Source: Mariluticola halotolerans (GTDB lineage Bacteria > Pseudomonadota > Alphaproteobacteria > Rhizobiales > Devosiaceae). From it: DNA of 64,000 bases. The translations under genes were made by a program, and so were the position numbers. Shown one piece after another: positions 28,535-37,477 of this stretch; position 1 is the stretch's first letter, and each line of letters begins with the position of its first letter. The notes below the pieces were generated by a model. That model made no database searches. It saw only the letters and a program-made list of their open reading frames with translations, and was not told where the DNA came from. The stretch spans positions 3,268,001 to 3,332,000 of the forward strand of contig NZ_CP090960.1 of the NCBI RefSeq assembly GCF_021611515.1, given 5' to 3'.

Positions 28535-29025
28535 GCCTCAATGCTCCACGGGGTGTCGAAATCGAAGGTTTCGAGATTTTTGCCGTCGCCATCGCGGTCG
28601 ACAATCAGGAAGTCGGTGACCTCATCAAGGGCGGTTAAAACGCCGTGCCATGTGCCAAGGAAATAATTGATGCCCTGGCCCGGTGCCGCCATGAAGGCGC
28701 GTGGCTTGCCCGGCTTGCCGTCCTCGTCAGGGGCGACAACAATGAGAAACCTTGTGGGCTTCAATGGCACGAACGCCTGCGAGCCGAAGGGGTGGCGCTC
28801 AACCATGCCGAGTTTCAAGGGCAGGGTGAAGGGTTGGGCGCGGGCGATGGAAATGATGGTGCGCGCGTCCTCCCCGGTGGCAATTGCCGTGGCGAGATCA
28901 TGAAACCGCTCGGTGGTGCCCGCATTGATGGGATGGCTTGAAGTGTCCGGGGTGACCTCGATCACGTCACCGAATTCGAGAAAGGCCTCGCGGGTCAGCG
29001 GTTCTATTGGAATGGTCTTGGTCAT
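28531..29025 (-). CDS. allA: Ureidoglycolate lyase
   Basis: 164 aa. Splits ureidoglycolate into glyoxylate and urea, the last step of allantoin breakdown. Visible: NAGTTERFHDLA near residue 32, IARAQPFTLPLKLGMVERHPFGSQAFVPL, and GQGINYFLGTWHGVLTALDE. It overlaps allE by 4 bases upstream and the deaminase gene downstream, so the three are translationally coupled. Confidence 0.92.
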   Translation of the reverse strand: MTKTIPIEPLTREAFLEFGDVIEVTPDTSSHPINAGTTERFHDLATAIATGEDARTIISIARAQPFTLPLKLGMVERHPFGSQAFVPLKPTRFLIVVAPDEDGKPGKPRAFMAAPGQGINYFLGTWHGVLTALDEVTDFLIVDRDGDGKNLETFDFDTPWSIEA

Positions 29026-29846
29026 GGTTTCAGCTTCATGTGGCGGTTGACGTCTTTATAGAGCAGATAGCGGAAATTGGCCGGGCCGCCCGCGTAGCAG
29101 GCTTGCGGGCAGAAGGCGCGCAGCCACATGAAATCACCGGCCTCGACCTCGACCCAATCCTGATTGAGCCGGTAAACTGCTTTACCTTCAAGCACATAGA
29201 GCCCGTGCTCCATGACATGGGTTTCCGCAAATGGAATGACGGCGCCGGGGGCGAGGGTGACGATCGTCACATGCATGTCATGGCGCATGTCACCGGGATC
29301 GATGAAGCGGGTTGTGGCCCAGGCTCCGTTTGTATCCGGCATGGAAATGGGGGGATTGTCGTCCTCATGGGTGACGAATGCTTCGGGGGCGTCGAGCCCC
29401 TCGACCCGGTCATAGGCTTTGCGGATCCAGTGAAAGGTGGTTTTTTCGCCGCTGTCATTGAGAAGGGACCAGTCGGTCTCTGGCGGCAGATAGGCGAAGC
29501 TGCCGGGGCGCATGGCAAAGGCTTTTCCGGCGATAGTGAGGGTGAAATGGCCCGACGTGACGAAGAGCGCGCCCTCGGCTGCCGGATCGGGCTCGGGTTT
29601 CTGGCTGCCACCGCCGGGGCTGACTTCCATGATGTATTGCGAGAAGGTTTCGGCAAAGCCGGAGAGGGGCCGGGCGATGATCCAGGCGCGGGTCTTGTCC
29701 CAATGGGGCAGGAGGCTGGTGACGATGTCGCGCATCGTATCCTTGGGGATGACGGCATAGGCCTCGGTAAACACGGCGCGGCCGGTCAGCAGCTCCGATT
29801 GCGGCGGCAGGCCGCCCTTGGGGGTGTAATAGCTGCGGTCAGTCAT
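29022..29846 (-). CDS. allE: (S)-ureidoglycine aminohydrolase
   Basis: 274-aa bicupin (YlbA/AllE). Converts ureidoglycine to ureidoglycolate with release of ammonia; Mn-dependent. N-terminal cupin around VTSGHFTLTIAGKAFAMRPGSFAYLPP; C-terminal metal-binding cupin around PFAETHVMEHGLYVLEGKAVYRLNQDW. Stop overlaps the allA start (ATGA). Together with AllA it carries ureidoglycine to glyoxylate. Confidence 0.9.
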   Translation of the reverse strand: MTDRSYYTPKGGLPPQSELLTGRAVFTEAYAVIPKDTMRDIVTSLLPHWDKTRAWIIARPLSGFAETFSQYIMEVSPGGGSQKPEPDPAAEGALFVTSGHFTLTIAGKAFAMRPGSFAYLPPETDWSLLNDSGEKTTFHWIRKAYDRVEGLDAPEAFVTHEDDNPPISMPDTNGAWATTRFIDPGDMRHDMHVTIVTLAPGAVIPFAETHVMEHGLYVLEGKAVYRLNQDWVEVEAGDFMWLRAFCPQACYAGGPANFRYLLYKDVNRHMKLKP

Positions 29847-29909
29847 ATTCTGCTCCGGCGCGAAAGGCTTCTCGCAGTTAGCCCGAAGCAGGCCGGGGGA
29901 GCAAGGGGG

Positions 29910-30245
29910 TCAGGTTTCGGCGGGTTCGCTGAGATTTTTGTTCAACTGGTTGAGCATGTTGACGGCATAGGCCGCATAGGGGCCGATCCAGCGCTCATGA
30001 ATGGCATGGATGGGCAGCGCGTCGAGATGGTTCCAGCGCTCGCGGCCCCGCCGTTCGACAACCAGCAGGCCCGCTTTCTCCAGAACGCCCAAATGCTGCA
30101 TCACCGTGCAGCGATCCATTTCCGGCAGAAGGTCGCACAGCATGCCGGTGGTTTGGGGTTTTTCGCGCAGCAGATCGAGAAGCCGCCGCCGCACCCTATG
30201 GCTGAGGGCCTTGAATATGGCATCATTTTCATCTTCGCTTGACAT
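29910..30245 (-). CDS. ArsR-family transcriptional regulator
   Basis: 111 aa winged-helix repressor: IFKALSHRVRRRLLDLLREKPQTTGMLCDLLPEMDRCTVMQHLGVLEKAGLLVVERRGRERWN. No metal-binding CxC pair in the recognition helix, so it is the non-metal type usually paired with an SRPBCC gene, as here divergently. A perfect palindrome covers its own start codon (see regulatory entry). Confidence 0.88.
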   Translation of the reverse strand: MSSEDENDAIFKALSHRVRRRLLDLLREKPQTTGMLCDLLPEMDRCTVMQHLGVLEKAGLLVVERRGRERWNHLDALPIHAIHERWIGPYAAYAVNMLNQLNKNLSEPAET

Positions 30246-30263
30246 GTTATACTTTTATAACAT
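30244..30263. promoter_or_regulatory. Perfect palindromic operator of the ArsR/SRPBCC pair
   Basis: ATGTTATA-CTTT-TATAACAT: 8-bp arms without a mismatch, in the 46-base gap between divergent genes and covering the start codon of the ArsR gene (30243-30245). The position predicts autorepression and control of the SRPBCC gene. Confidence 0.6.
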
Positions 30264-30291
30264 AAATGACCGACCAGCAAGGAGAAATATC

Positions 30292-30732
30292 ATGGACTTG
30301 AAATTTACGGTGTCGGGCCGGATCGCCAAGCCGGTGCATGAGGTTTTTGAGGCTGTGGCCGATCCGCAGAAACTATCGGGCTATTTCACGACCGGGGGCG
30401 CCAAGGGCCGGCTGGAGAGCGGAGCGGTGGTGAGCTGGGATTTTCATGATTTCCCCGGCGCGTTTCCCGTTGAGGTGGTGGAGGTGATGCCGGACGAAAA
30501 GATTGTGCTCAAATGGGATGCGGATGATGGCCGCAAGACGTTGGTGACCATGGCGTTCTCGGGCCTCGATGACGGGCGGACGCTGGTGCAGATCACTGAA
30601 GAGGGCTGGCGGGAAACGCCCGAGGGGCTCAAGGCCTCCTATGGCAATTGCGAGGGCTGGACGGGCATGTTGTGCGCGCTCAAGGTCTATGTCGAGCACG
30701 GCATCAATCTGCGTGAGGGTTTTTACAAATAG
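30292..30732 (+). CDS. SRPBCC (AHSA1-like) domain protein
   Basis: 146 aa. START/SRPBCC fold: VSGRIAKPVHEVFEAVADPQKLSGYFTTGGAKG, then VSWDFHDFPGAFPVEVVEV and a C-terminal helix ending EHGINLREGFYK. These proteins bind small hydrophobic ligands in an inner cavity; ligand unknown. Start at 30292 with AAGGAG 8 bases upstream; the frame is open further upstream but antisense to the ArsR gene. ArsR-SRPBCC pairs are common in alphaproteobacteria. Confidence 0.85.
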   Translation: MDLKFTVSGRIAKPVHEVFEAVADPQKLSGYFTTGGAKGRLESGAVVSWDFHDFPGAFPVEVVEVMPDEKIVLKWDADDGRKTLVTMAFSGLDDGRTLVQITEEGWRETPEGLKASYGNCEGWTGMLCALKVYVEHGINLREGFYK

Positions 30733-30743
30733 GTTTTGCCGGT

Positions 30744-32165
30744 TCAGGCGGGCAGTAAATCCATCAGCCGCAATTCCGCGATGCGCTCGACCTGACGGCA
30801 GGCTTCGGCAAATTCCTGTCCGGCTTCATTCTCCAGCCGGACTTCGAAAGCCTTGAGAATGCTTGCCTTGGTGTTGTCCTTGACCGCGATGATGAAGGGG
30901 AAGCCGAATTTGGCCGTGTAGGCGGTGTTGAGCTTTGTGAACTGGTCGCGCTCCTGATCGGTCAGGGCATCGAGGCCGACGCTGGCCTGTTCATTGGTGC
31001 TTTCGGCGGTCAGCCGCTTGGCGGCGGCGAGCTTGCCGGCGAGATCGGGATGGGCCCGAAGCACTTGCAGGCGCTCGGCTTTGCTGGCGGCACGGAACTG
31101 GGTGCGGAGGGCAAAATGCAGGCCAAAGGCGGTGTCATTGGCGGCACCTAGTTCACCTTCGAAGGCGCGTTCGGCAATCCAGGGGGAATGCTCAAAGATC
31201 GAGCCGAATTTTTCGACAAAGACCGCGCGGTCCATTTGAGAGGGGATCATCGTGGGGGCCTTGTAGGGGTGGTGGGTGAGCCAGTGTTCGGCAATGTCGA
31301 TGCGGCGGGCGATCCACACCTTTTCGTGGCTTTGCACATAGTCGATGAAGCGGGCCAGCGCGGCGGCGCGGCCGGGGCGGCCGATCAGGCGGCAATGAAG
31401 GCCAATGGACAACATCTTTGGCATGCCGTCCGCACCCTCTTGATAGAGCGTGTCGAAACTGTCCTTGAGATAGGCGAAAAACTGGTCGCCGGAATTAAAG
31501 CCCTGGGGGGTGGCAAACCGCATGTCATTGGCATCAAGCGTATAGGGAATGATCAGCTGCGGGTGACCGGCGTGAGTGCGGTAATAGGGCAGGTCGTCAT
31601 CGTAAGTGTCTGACACGTAAGCCAAAGATTTCAGCTCAGAAACCAGGTCAACTGTGTTGATTGAGCAGCGGCCTGTGTACCAGCCGCGTGGTGCTTCCCC
31701 TGTGGCGAGGGTGTGCAGGCGCACGGCTTCAGCGATTTGAGACCGTTCGGTCTCGGGGTCCATGTCCTTGTGCTCGACCCATTTATAGCCATGGCTGGCG
31801 ATCTCCCAGCCGGCATCCTGCATGGCGCGCACCTGAGCGGGGGCACGCATCAGGGCGGTGGCGACGCCATAGACGGTGACGGGCACCTGCTTTTGTGTGA
31901 ACAGGCGATGCAGACGCCAGAAGCCGGCGCGGGCCCCATATTCGTAGATCGATTCCATGTTCCAGTGGCGCTGGCCGGGCCATTGGGCCGCGCCGACGAT
32001 TTCGGAAAGGAAGGCCTCGGAGGCGGCATCGCCATGCAGGACGTTATTCTCGCCGCCCTCTTCGTAATTGAGCACGAACTGCACCGCGATATTGGCCCCG
32101 CCCGGCCAATTGGCCTTGGGCGGATTGGGGCCATAGCCATACATGTTGCGGGGATAGCGGTTCAT
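30744..32165 (-). CDS. puuE: Bifunctional allantoinase (PuuE) / OHCU decarboxylase (UraD)
   Basis: 473-aa fusion. Residues about 1-305 are the metal-independent, polysaccharide-deacetylase-fold allantoinase: NYEEGGENNVLHGD, GWEIASHGYKWVEH, PRGWYTGRCSINT, SIGLHCRLIGRPGRAAAL. From about 320 is OHCU decarboxylase: HPDLAGKLAAAKRLTAESTNEQASVGLD and FGFPFIIAVKDNTK. It converts OHCU to (S)-allantoin and then to allantoate. Start at 32165 (MNRYPRNMYGYG) with AAGAGAG upstream. It is transcribed away from uraH. Confidence 0.92.
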   Translation of the reverse strand: MNRYPRNMYGYGPNPPKANWPGGANIAVQFVLNYEEGGENNVLHGDAASEAFLSEIVGAAQWPGQRHWNMESIYEYGARAGFWRLHRLFTQKQVPVTVYGVATALMRAPAQVRAMQDAGWEIASHGYKWVEHKDMDPETERSQIAEAVRLHTLATGEAPRGWYTGRCSINTVDLVSELKSLAYVSDTYDDDLPYYRTHAGHPQLIIPYTLDANDMRFATPQGFNSGDQFFAYLKDSFDTLYQEGADGMPKMLSIGLHCRLIGRPGRAAALARFIDYVQSHEKVWIARRIDIAEHWLTHHPYKAPTMIPSQMDRAVFVEKFGSIFEHSPWIAERAFEGELGAANDTAFGLHFALRTQFRAASKAERLQVLRAHPDLAGKLAAAKRLTAESTNEQASVGLDALTDQERDQFTKLNTAYTAKFGFPFIIAVKDNTKASILKAFEVRLENEAGQEFAEACRQVERIAELRLMDLLPA

Positions 32166-32292
32166 TTCAGCTCTCTTGTGCCTTTGGCCTGAAACATGGA
32201 TCTGCTTGATGCAAAGTGTCGGCGCGCAGGCAGATTTTTGCAATCATCTATTACAGATAAGCTGTGGGGAGGCCCTGCTGGCAATGAAAAAA

Positions 32293-32321
32293 TGGACCAG
32301 TTGGTAAAAAATTACTGGCCA
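32293..32321. promoter_or_regulatory. Inverted repeat between puuE-uraD and uraH
   Basis: TGGACCAGT and ACTGGCCA face each other around GTAA-AAAA-TTAC. TGG...CCA symmetry is typical of GntR/FadR-type operators. It lies in the 311-base gap (32166-32476) between the divergent purine genes, which otherwise holds no gene. Binding protein unknown. Confidence 0.4.
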
Positions 32322-32476
32322 TGTTCGTAAAAGCGGTTGTAGCCTCATGAAAACGCTGGATGGAGCGCATCGCCATTGCGAAAAGCTGTAATGGTGCTGG
32401 CGGCTCTTGATTGGTGCGGTTGGGCGGGGAATAAGTGGATGACTTGTTCTCACCCATCGATAAGGAAAGGGCGCTA

Positions 32477-32836
32477 ATGGCTGAAACGGGACGCCTGACT
32501 ACCCATGTTCTCGACACCGCCCATGGCCGGCCGGCCGCGGGCATGGGGGTTGAGCTTTACGCCATGCATGGCGACCAGGCACATCTGGTGGTCTCTGAGG
32601 TGACCAATGCCGATGGGCGCTGCGACGGGCCTTTGCTTGAGGGCGCGGATTTTGCCCCCGGTTCCTATGAGCTGGTGTTCAATGTGGGGGCGTATTTTTC
32701 CAAGCTGGTGGTGCCGCAGGCCCATCCGTTTCTGGAACTGGTGCCGGTGCGCTTCGTGATTTCTGATCAACACGCGCATTATCATGTGCCCTTGCTGGTC
32801 TCTCCCTATGGCTATTCCACCTATAGAGGCAGTTAG
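32477..32836 (+). CDS. uraH: 5-hydroxyisourate hydrolase
   Basis: 119 aa transthyretin-like protein. Diagnostic N-terminal LTTHVLDTAHGRPA and C-terminal YRGS tetrapeptide, plus HYHVPLLVSPYGYSTYRGS, are all intact. Hydrolyses 5-hydroxyisourate (from PuuD) to OHCU. Start at 32477 with AAGGAAAGG 7 bases upstream; an in-frame ATG 14 codons earlier lacks an SD. xdhA begins 5 bases downstream. Confidence 0.94.
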   Translation: MAETGRLTTHVLDTAHGRPAAGMGVELYAMHGDQAHLVVSEVTNADGRCDGPLLEGADFAPGSYELVFNVGAYFSKLVVPQAHPFLELVPVRFVISDQHAHYHVPLLVSPYGYSTYRGS

Positions 32837-32841
32837 ACGTC

Positions 32842-34308
32842 ATGGCGGTTGAGGTGCGCAATTCGGTCCGGTTTTTGCTCAATGATGAGGTAATCAGCCT
32901 TTCGGACCTGCCCGCCGCGCAGACTTTGCTGGATTTTCTGCGGCTCGACAAACGCTTGAGCGGCACCAAGGAAGGCTGCGCTGAGGGCGATTGCGGCGCG
33001 TGCACCGTGCTGGTCGGAAGGCTGGCCGGGGACGGGCTGGTTTATGAAAGCGTTAATGCCTGTATCCGCTTTGTGGGCTCGCTCGATGGCTGTCATGTGG
33101 TGACGGTTGAGCATCTCAAGGGACAGGATGGCGGCTTGCATCCGGTGCAGCAGGCGATGGTTGAGAACCATGGCTCGCAATGCGGGTTTTGCACGCCGGG
33201 CTTTGTGATGTCGCTTTATGGGCTGTGGATGCAGAACCCGACGCCGGATGTGGACGCGGTTGAACAGGCTTTGCAGGGGAATTTGTGCCGGTGCACCGGC
33301 TATGCGCCGATCATTCGGGCGGCGATGGCGATATCGAGCCACGGCAAGCCCGGCGACGATATTCTGGTCGCCGAACGGGCCGAAGTGATGGCGCGGCTTA
33401 GGGATTTGCGCGATGGCAAACGGGTGGAGGCCGGGGCTGAAGATGACCGACTGATCATTCCAGCCAATGTTGATGATCTGGCCGATGTGCTGATGGCGCA
33501 TCCGGGCGCGACGATTGTCGCCGGGTCGACCGATGTTGGGCTTTGGGTGACCAAGTTCATGCGCGACATCACCCCGGCGGTGTTTATCGGCGGGCTTGAG
33601 GATTTGAAGGGCATTGAGGCCGGGCCGGACGGGCTGATGCTGGGTGCGGGTGTCAGCTATACCGAGGCGTTTGCGCTGATTGGGGCGCATTATCCGCAAA
33701 TGGCGGGCTATTGGAGCCGGATTGGCGGGGCGCAGGTGCGCAATATGGGTACGATTGGCGGCAATATTGCCAATGGCTCACCGATTGGCGACACACCGCC
33801 GCCGCTGATCGCGCTGGGCGCCAGCATTGTGTTGCGCAAGGGGGCTGCACGGCGGGTGGTGCAGCTCGAGGATTATTTCATTGCCTATGGCAAGCAGGAC
33901 CGCAGCGCGGGGGAATTTGTTGAAAGCGTCAATATTCCGGCGCTGCCAAAGGGCGATCTGTTTGCGGTCTACAAGATTTCGAAACGGCGCGACGAGGATA
34001 TTTCGGCGCTGAGCGCCGCGATCCGGCTGCGGATAGAGAATGGTGTGGTCAGCGACGTGGTGATGGCGTTTGGCGGCATGGCGGCGACGCCGAAACGGGC
34101 GAAGGCCGCAGAGGCGGCGCTGTTGGGCCAGGCCTGGGATGAAGCACAGGCGGAAAAAGCGGCGTTGGCACTGGCCGACGATTTTCAGCCGATTGGCGAT
34201 ATGCGTGCCTCGGCGGAATACCGGCTGCTGGCGGCGCAGAATCTGGTGCGACGGTTTTATCTGGAAAGCGACGGGCAGGTGGTTCAACTCTCGCGGGGAG
34301 CGGCCTGA
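32842..34308 (+). CDS. xdhA: Xanthine dehydrogenase small subunit (FeS/FAD)
   Basis: 488 aa. Two [2Fe-2S] clusters: plant-type (EGCAEGDCGACTVL) and helical (QCGFCTPGF ... LCRCTGY). The FAD domain follows (ATIVAGSTDVGLWVTKF; IGGAQVRNMGTIGGNIANGSPIGD), then the CO dehydrogenase flavoprotein C-terminal domain. Passes electrons from the Mo subunit to NAD. Stop codon overlaps the xdhB ATG by one base (TGATG). Confidence 0.95.
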   Translation: MAVEVRNSVRFLLNDEVISLSDLPAAQTLLDFLRLDKRLSGTKEGCAEGDCGACTVLVGRLAGDGLVYESVNACIRFVGSLDGCHVVTVEHLKGQDGGLHPVQQAMVENHGSQCGFCTPGFVMSLYGLWMQNPTPDVDAVEQALQGNLCRCTGYAPIIRAAMAISSHGKPGDDILVAERAEVMARLRDLRDGKRVEAGAEDDRLIIPANVDDLADVLMAHPGATIVAGSTDVGLWVTKFMRDITPAVFIGGLEDLKGIEAGPDGLMLGAGVSYTEAFALIGAHYPQMAGYWSRIGGAQVRNMGTIGGNIANGSPIGDTPPPLIALGASIVLRKGAARRVVQLEDYFIAYGKQDRSAGEFVESVNIPALPKGDLFAVYKISKRRDEDISALSAAIRLRIENGVVSDVVMAFGGMAATPKRAKAAEAALLGQAWDEAQAEKAALALADDFQPIGDMRASAEYRLLAAQNLVRRFYLESDGQVVQLSRGAA

Positions 34309-36608
34309 TGAGCGTGCACAAGCCGATTGCCCATGACAGCGGGCCGAAACATGTGGCGGGCCGGGCCGAATATATCGACGATATGCCCGAGCCGCAGGGC
34401 ACGCTGCATGCCTATCTGGGGTTAAGCGAGCGGGCGCATGCGACGATTACCGGGTTTGACCTTGAAGCGGTGCTGCAAGCGCCCGGCGTTGTTGGGGTGC
34501 TGACCAAGGCGGATATTCCGGGGCATTTCGACATCAGCTCGAACGGGGTTGGCGATGAGCCGGTCTTTGCTGACGGGGTGGTTGAGTTTTGGGGGCAGCC
34601 GCTTTTTGCGGTGGTGGCGGCAACCCGCGATCAGGCGCGGCGGGCAGCGAAACTGGCCAAAATTACCTATGCCGATCTCGATGCGCATCTGGATGTGGAA
34701 GCGGCGCTGGCGGCTGGTGGCAAGCTGGTGACACCGCCCCTGAAGCTGGAGCGCGGGGATGTGGCGGCGGGGTTTGCCGAGGCCCCGCACCGGATTTCCA
34801 ATGTGATGCATATTGGCGGGCAGGATCATTTCTATCTCGAGGGTCAGATTGCCATGGCCATTCCGGGGGAAGATGATGATGTGACCGTCTTCTCATCGAC
34901 CCAGCACCCGAGCGAAATTCAGCATATTGTGGGGCATGCGCTGGGAGTTAAATCCAATGCGGTGACCGTGCAGGTCAGGCGCATGGGCGGCGGGTTTGGC
35001 GGCAAGGAAACGCAAGGCAATCTGTTTGCGGTGATCGCGGCGGTGGCGGCGAAAAAGCTGGGGCGTGCGGTGAAAATCCGTCCTGACCGCGACGATGACA
35101 TGAGCGCGACCGGCAAGCGTCATGATTTCCGGGTTGATTATGATGTCGGGTTTGACGATGACGGCAAAATTCTCGCTAGCGAGGCGACTTTTGCGGCGCG
35201 GTGCGGGTATTCGGCGGACCTTTCGGGGCCGGTGACGGACCGGGCGCTGTTTCATGCCGATAGTTCCTATTATTTCCCGGCGGTGCGGTTTTTCTCCAAG
35301 CCTTTGAAGACGCATACCGTCTCGAACACCGCGTTTCGCGGGTTTGGCGGGCCGCAGGGCATGCTCGGCGGCGAGCGGATGATCGAGGAAATTGCCTATG
35401 CGCTGGGCAAGGATCCACTGGAAATCCGCAAGGCCAATTTTTACGGCACGACCGACCGCAATGTGACGCCTTATCATCAGGTGGTGAAAGACAATATCAT
35501 TCACCGGATTGTCGATGAGCTGGAGGCGTCGTCGGATTATCAAAAGCGCCGGGCGGAGATCATTGCCTTCAACAAGACCAGCAAGGTGATCAGGCGCGGG
35601 ATTGCGCTGACGCCGGTCAAGTTCGGGATTTCGTTCACCGCCACCTGGTTCAACCAGGCCGGGGCGCTGGTGCATGTCTATCGCGATGGGTCGATCCATC
35701 TCAATCATGGCGGCACCGAAATGGGGCAGGGGCTCTATATCAAGGTGGCGCAGGTGGTGGCCGATGCCTTTGGCGTCGATCTGGATCAGGTGAAAATTAC
35801 CGCGACGACCACGGGCAAGGTGCCTAACACCTCGGCAACGGCTGCGTCCTCGGGGGCGGATTTGAATGCCATGGCGGCGCTGGATGCCTGCGAGCAGATC
35901 AAGGCGCGGCTGGGAGTGTTCGCGGCGGAAAAATATCAGGCCAATGCCACGGATATCAGCTTTGCCGATGGCGATGTGCTGGTGGCGGGCAAGCGGGTGC
36001 CTTTCGCCAATTTCATTGATTCAGCCTATATGGCGCGGGTGCAATTGTCGGCTTCGGGCTTTTACAAGACGCCGGAGATTCACTGGGACCGGGCGGCGGG
36101 GCGTGGGCAGCCGTTTTTCTATTTTGCCTATGGGGCGGCGGTGTCCGAGGTCAGCATTGATACGCTGACCGGTGAATACCAGATGGACCGGGTCGATATT
36201 CTGCACGATGTGGGCAAGTCGCTGAACCCGGCGATTGACTTGGGGCAGGTGGAAGGCGGGTTTATCCAAGGGGCCGGCTGGCTGACCACGGAGGAATTGT
36301 GGTGGGACAAAAAGGGCCAGCTGAAAACCCATGCGCCCTCGACCTACAAGATCCCGCTGGCCTCGGATGTGCCGCGGATTTTCAACGTCAAGCTGGCGGA
36401 ATGGTCGGAAAATCCGATGCGAACCATCAAGCGCTCGAAAGCTGTGGGCGAGCCGCCGCTGATGCTGGCGATTTCGGTGCTTGAAGCACTGTCGATGGCT
36501 GTTGCCTCGGTGGCGGATTACAAAACCTGCCCGCGGCTTGATTCCCCGGCGACACCGGAGCGGATATTGATGGCGGTGACCCGGCTGAAAAGCGAGGCAA
36601 AAGCCTGA
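34308..36608 (+). CDS. xdhB: Xanthine dehydrogenase large subunit (Mo)
   Basis: 766 aa. Oxidises hypoxanthine and xanthine to urate at a Mo-pterin site. Visible: RRMGGGFGGKETQGN, NTAFRGFGGPQGM (with the conserved Arg), GTEMGQGLYIKVAQ, and KAVGEPPLML near the C-terminus with the catalytic Glu. One-base overlaps with xdhA and xdhC show tight coupling. Confidence 0.96.
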   Translation: MSVHKPIAHDSGPKHVAGRAEYIDDMPEPQGTLHAYLGLSERAHATITGFDLEAVLQAPGVVGVLTKADIPGHFDISSNGVGDEPVFADGVVEFWGQPLFAVVAATRDQARRAAKLAKITYADLDAHLDVEAALAAGGKLVTPPLKLERGDVAAGFAEAPHRISNVMHIGGQDHFYLEGQIAMAIPGEDDDVTVFSSTQHPSEIQHIVGHALGVKSNAVTVQVRRMGGGFGGKETQGNLFAVIAAVAAKKLGRAVKIRPDRDDDMSATGKRHDFRVDYDVGFDDDGKILASEATFAARCGYSADLSGPVTDRALFHADSSYYFPAVRFFSKPLKTHTVSNTAFRGFGGPQGMLGGERMIEEIAYALGKDPLEIRKANFYGTTDRNVTPYHQVVKDNIIHRIVDELEASSDYQKRRAEIIAFNKTSKVIRRGIALTPVKFGISFTATWFNQAGALVHVYRDGSIHLNHGGTEMGQGLYIKVAQVVADAFGVDLDQVKITATTTGKVPNTSATAASSGADLNAMAALDACEQIKARLGVFAAEKYQANATDISFADGDVLVAGKRVPFANFIDSAYMARVQLSASGFYKTPEIHWDRAAGRGQPFFYFAYGAAVSEVSIDTLTGEYQMDRVDILHDVGKSLNPAIDLGQVEGGFIQGAGWLTTEELWWDKKGQLKTHAPSTYKIPLASDVPRIFNVKLAEWSENPMRTIKRSKAVGEPPLMLAISVLEALSMAVASVADYKTCPRLDSPATPERILMAVTRLKSEAKA

Positions 36609-37477
36609 TGGTTTTGCGCGCACCCGACATTGATGCCTTTGTTGAAACGGCGGGTGCGGCGGTGCTGGTGCGGGTGACGGCGGCTTTGGGTTCGACGCCG
36701 CGCGAGCGGGGGGCCTATATGCTGGTGGCGGCTAATGATGTGGCCGGGACTATTGGCGGTGGCCAGCTTGAATATATGGCGATTGATACAGCCCGGCAGA
36801 TGCTGCGCCAGAACAAGGCCCATGAAAAGCTGGATGTGCCGCTGGGGCCCGAGATCGGACAATGCTGCGGCGGGCGGGTGCAGATTGCGCTGGAGCGTCT
36901 TGACGATGAACTGCTGGTGACTTTGCTGAATGAAATTCAGGCGGCGCAGGCGGCAGAACCTTCGGTGATCCTGTTTGGCGCGGGGCATGTGGGGCGGGCC
37001 CTGGCTTTGGCGCTGGCGCCTTTGCCCTATCAGACCACACTCGTTGATACGCGGGCGGATATGCTTGGCGGATTGCCTGAGGCGATTAATGTGCAGGTGT
37101 CGGCCCTGCCGGAAGCGGCTGTGCGGGCGGCGCGGTCGGGCAGCGCTTTTGTGGTTCTGACCCATGATCATGCGCTGGATTTTCTGATCATGCGCGAGGT
37201 CCTGTTGCGGGGTGATGCGGCCTATGCCGGGATGATCGGCTCCAAGAGCAAGCGGGCTCAATTCCGGCACTGGTTTACCGGTGAAGGCGGCGATGCGGCG
37301 CGGCTGGTTGATCTTGTCTGCCCCATCGGCGCGCAAGGGATAGGCGACAAAAGGCCTGAAATTATAGCATCTCTGGTGTGTGCTGAAATTATTGCCAAAT
37401 TGGCCCGGCGGGACTGTGCGGATGGCGCAGAAAATGCCAAACTGATGTCAGTTATGGGGGCAGTGCATGGCGGATGA
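36608..37477 (+). CDS. xdhC: XDH maturation factor
   Basis: 289 aa. Binds and sulfurates the molybdenum cofactor and inserts it into XdhB. Motifs: GSTPRERGAYMLV, GTIGGGQLEYMAI, GQCCGGRVQ, then a Rossmann domain (VILFGAGHVGRALAL) and MIGSKSKRAQFRHW. Its last 11 bases overlap the ABC ATPase gene. Confidence 0.93.
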   Translation: MVLRAPDIDAFVETAGAAVLVRVTAALGSTPRERGAYMLVAANDVAGTIGGGQLEYMAIDTARQMLRQNKAHEKLDVPLGPEIGQCCGGRVQIALERLDDELLVTLLNEIQAAQAAEPSVILFGAGHVGRALALALAPLPYQTTLVDTRADMLGGLPEAINVQVSALPEAAVRAARSGSAFVVLTHDHALDFLIMREVLLRGDAAYAGMIGSKSKRAQFRHWFTGEGGDAARLVDLVCPIGAQGIGDKRPEIIASLVCAEIIAKLARRDCADGAENAKLMSVMGAVHGG

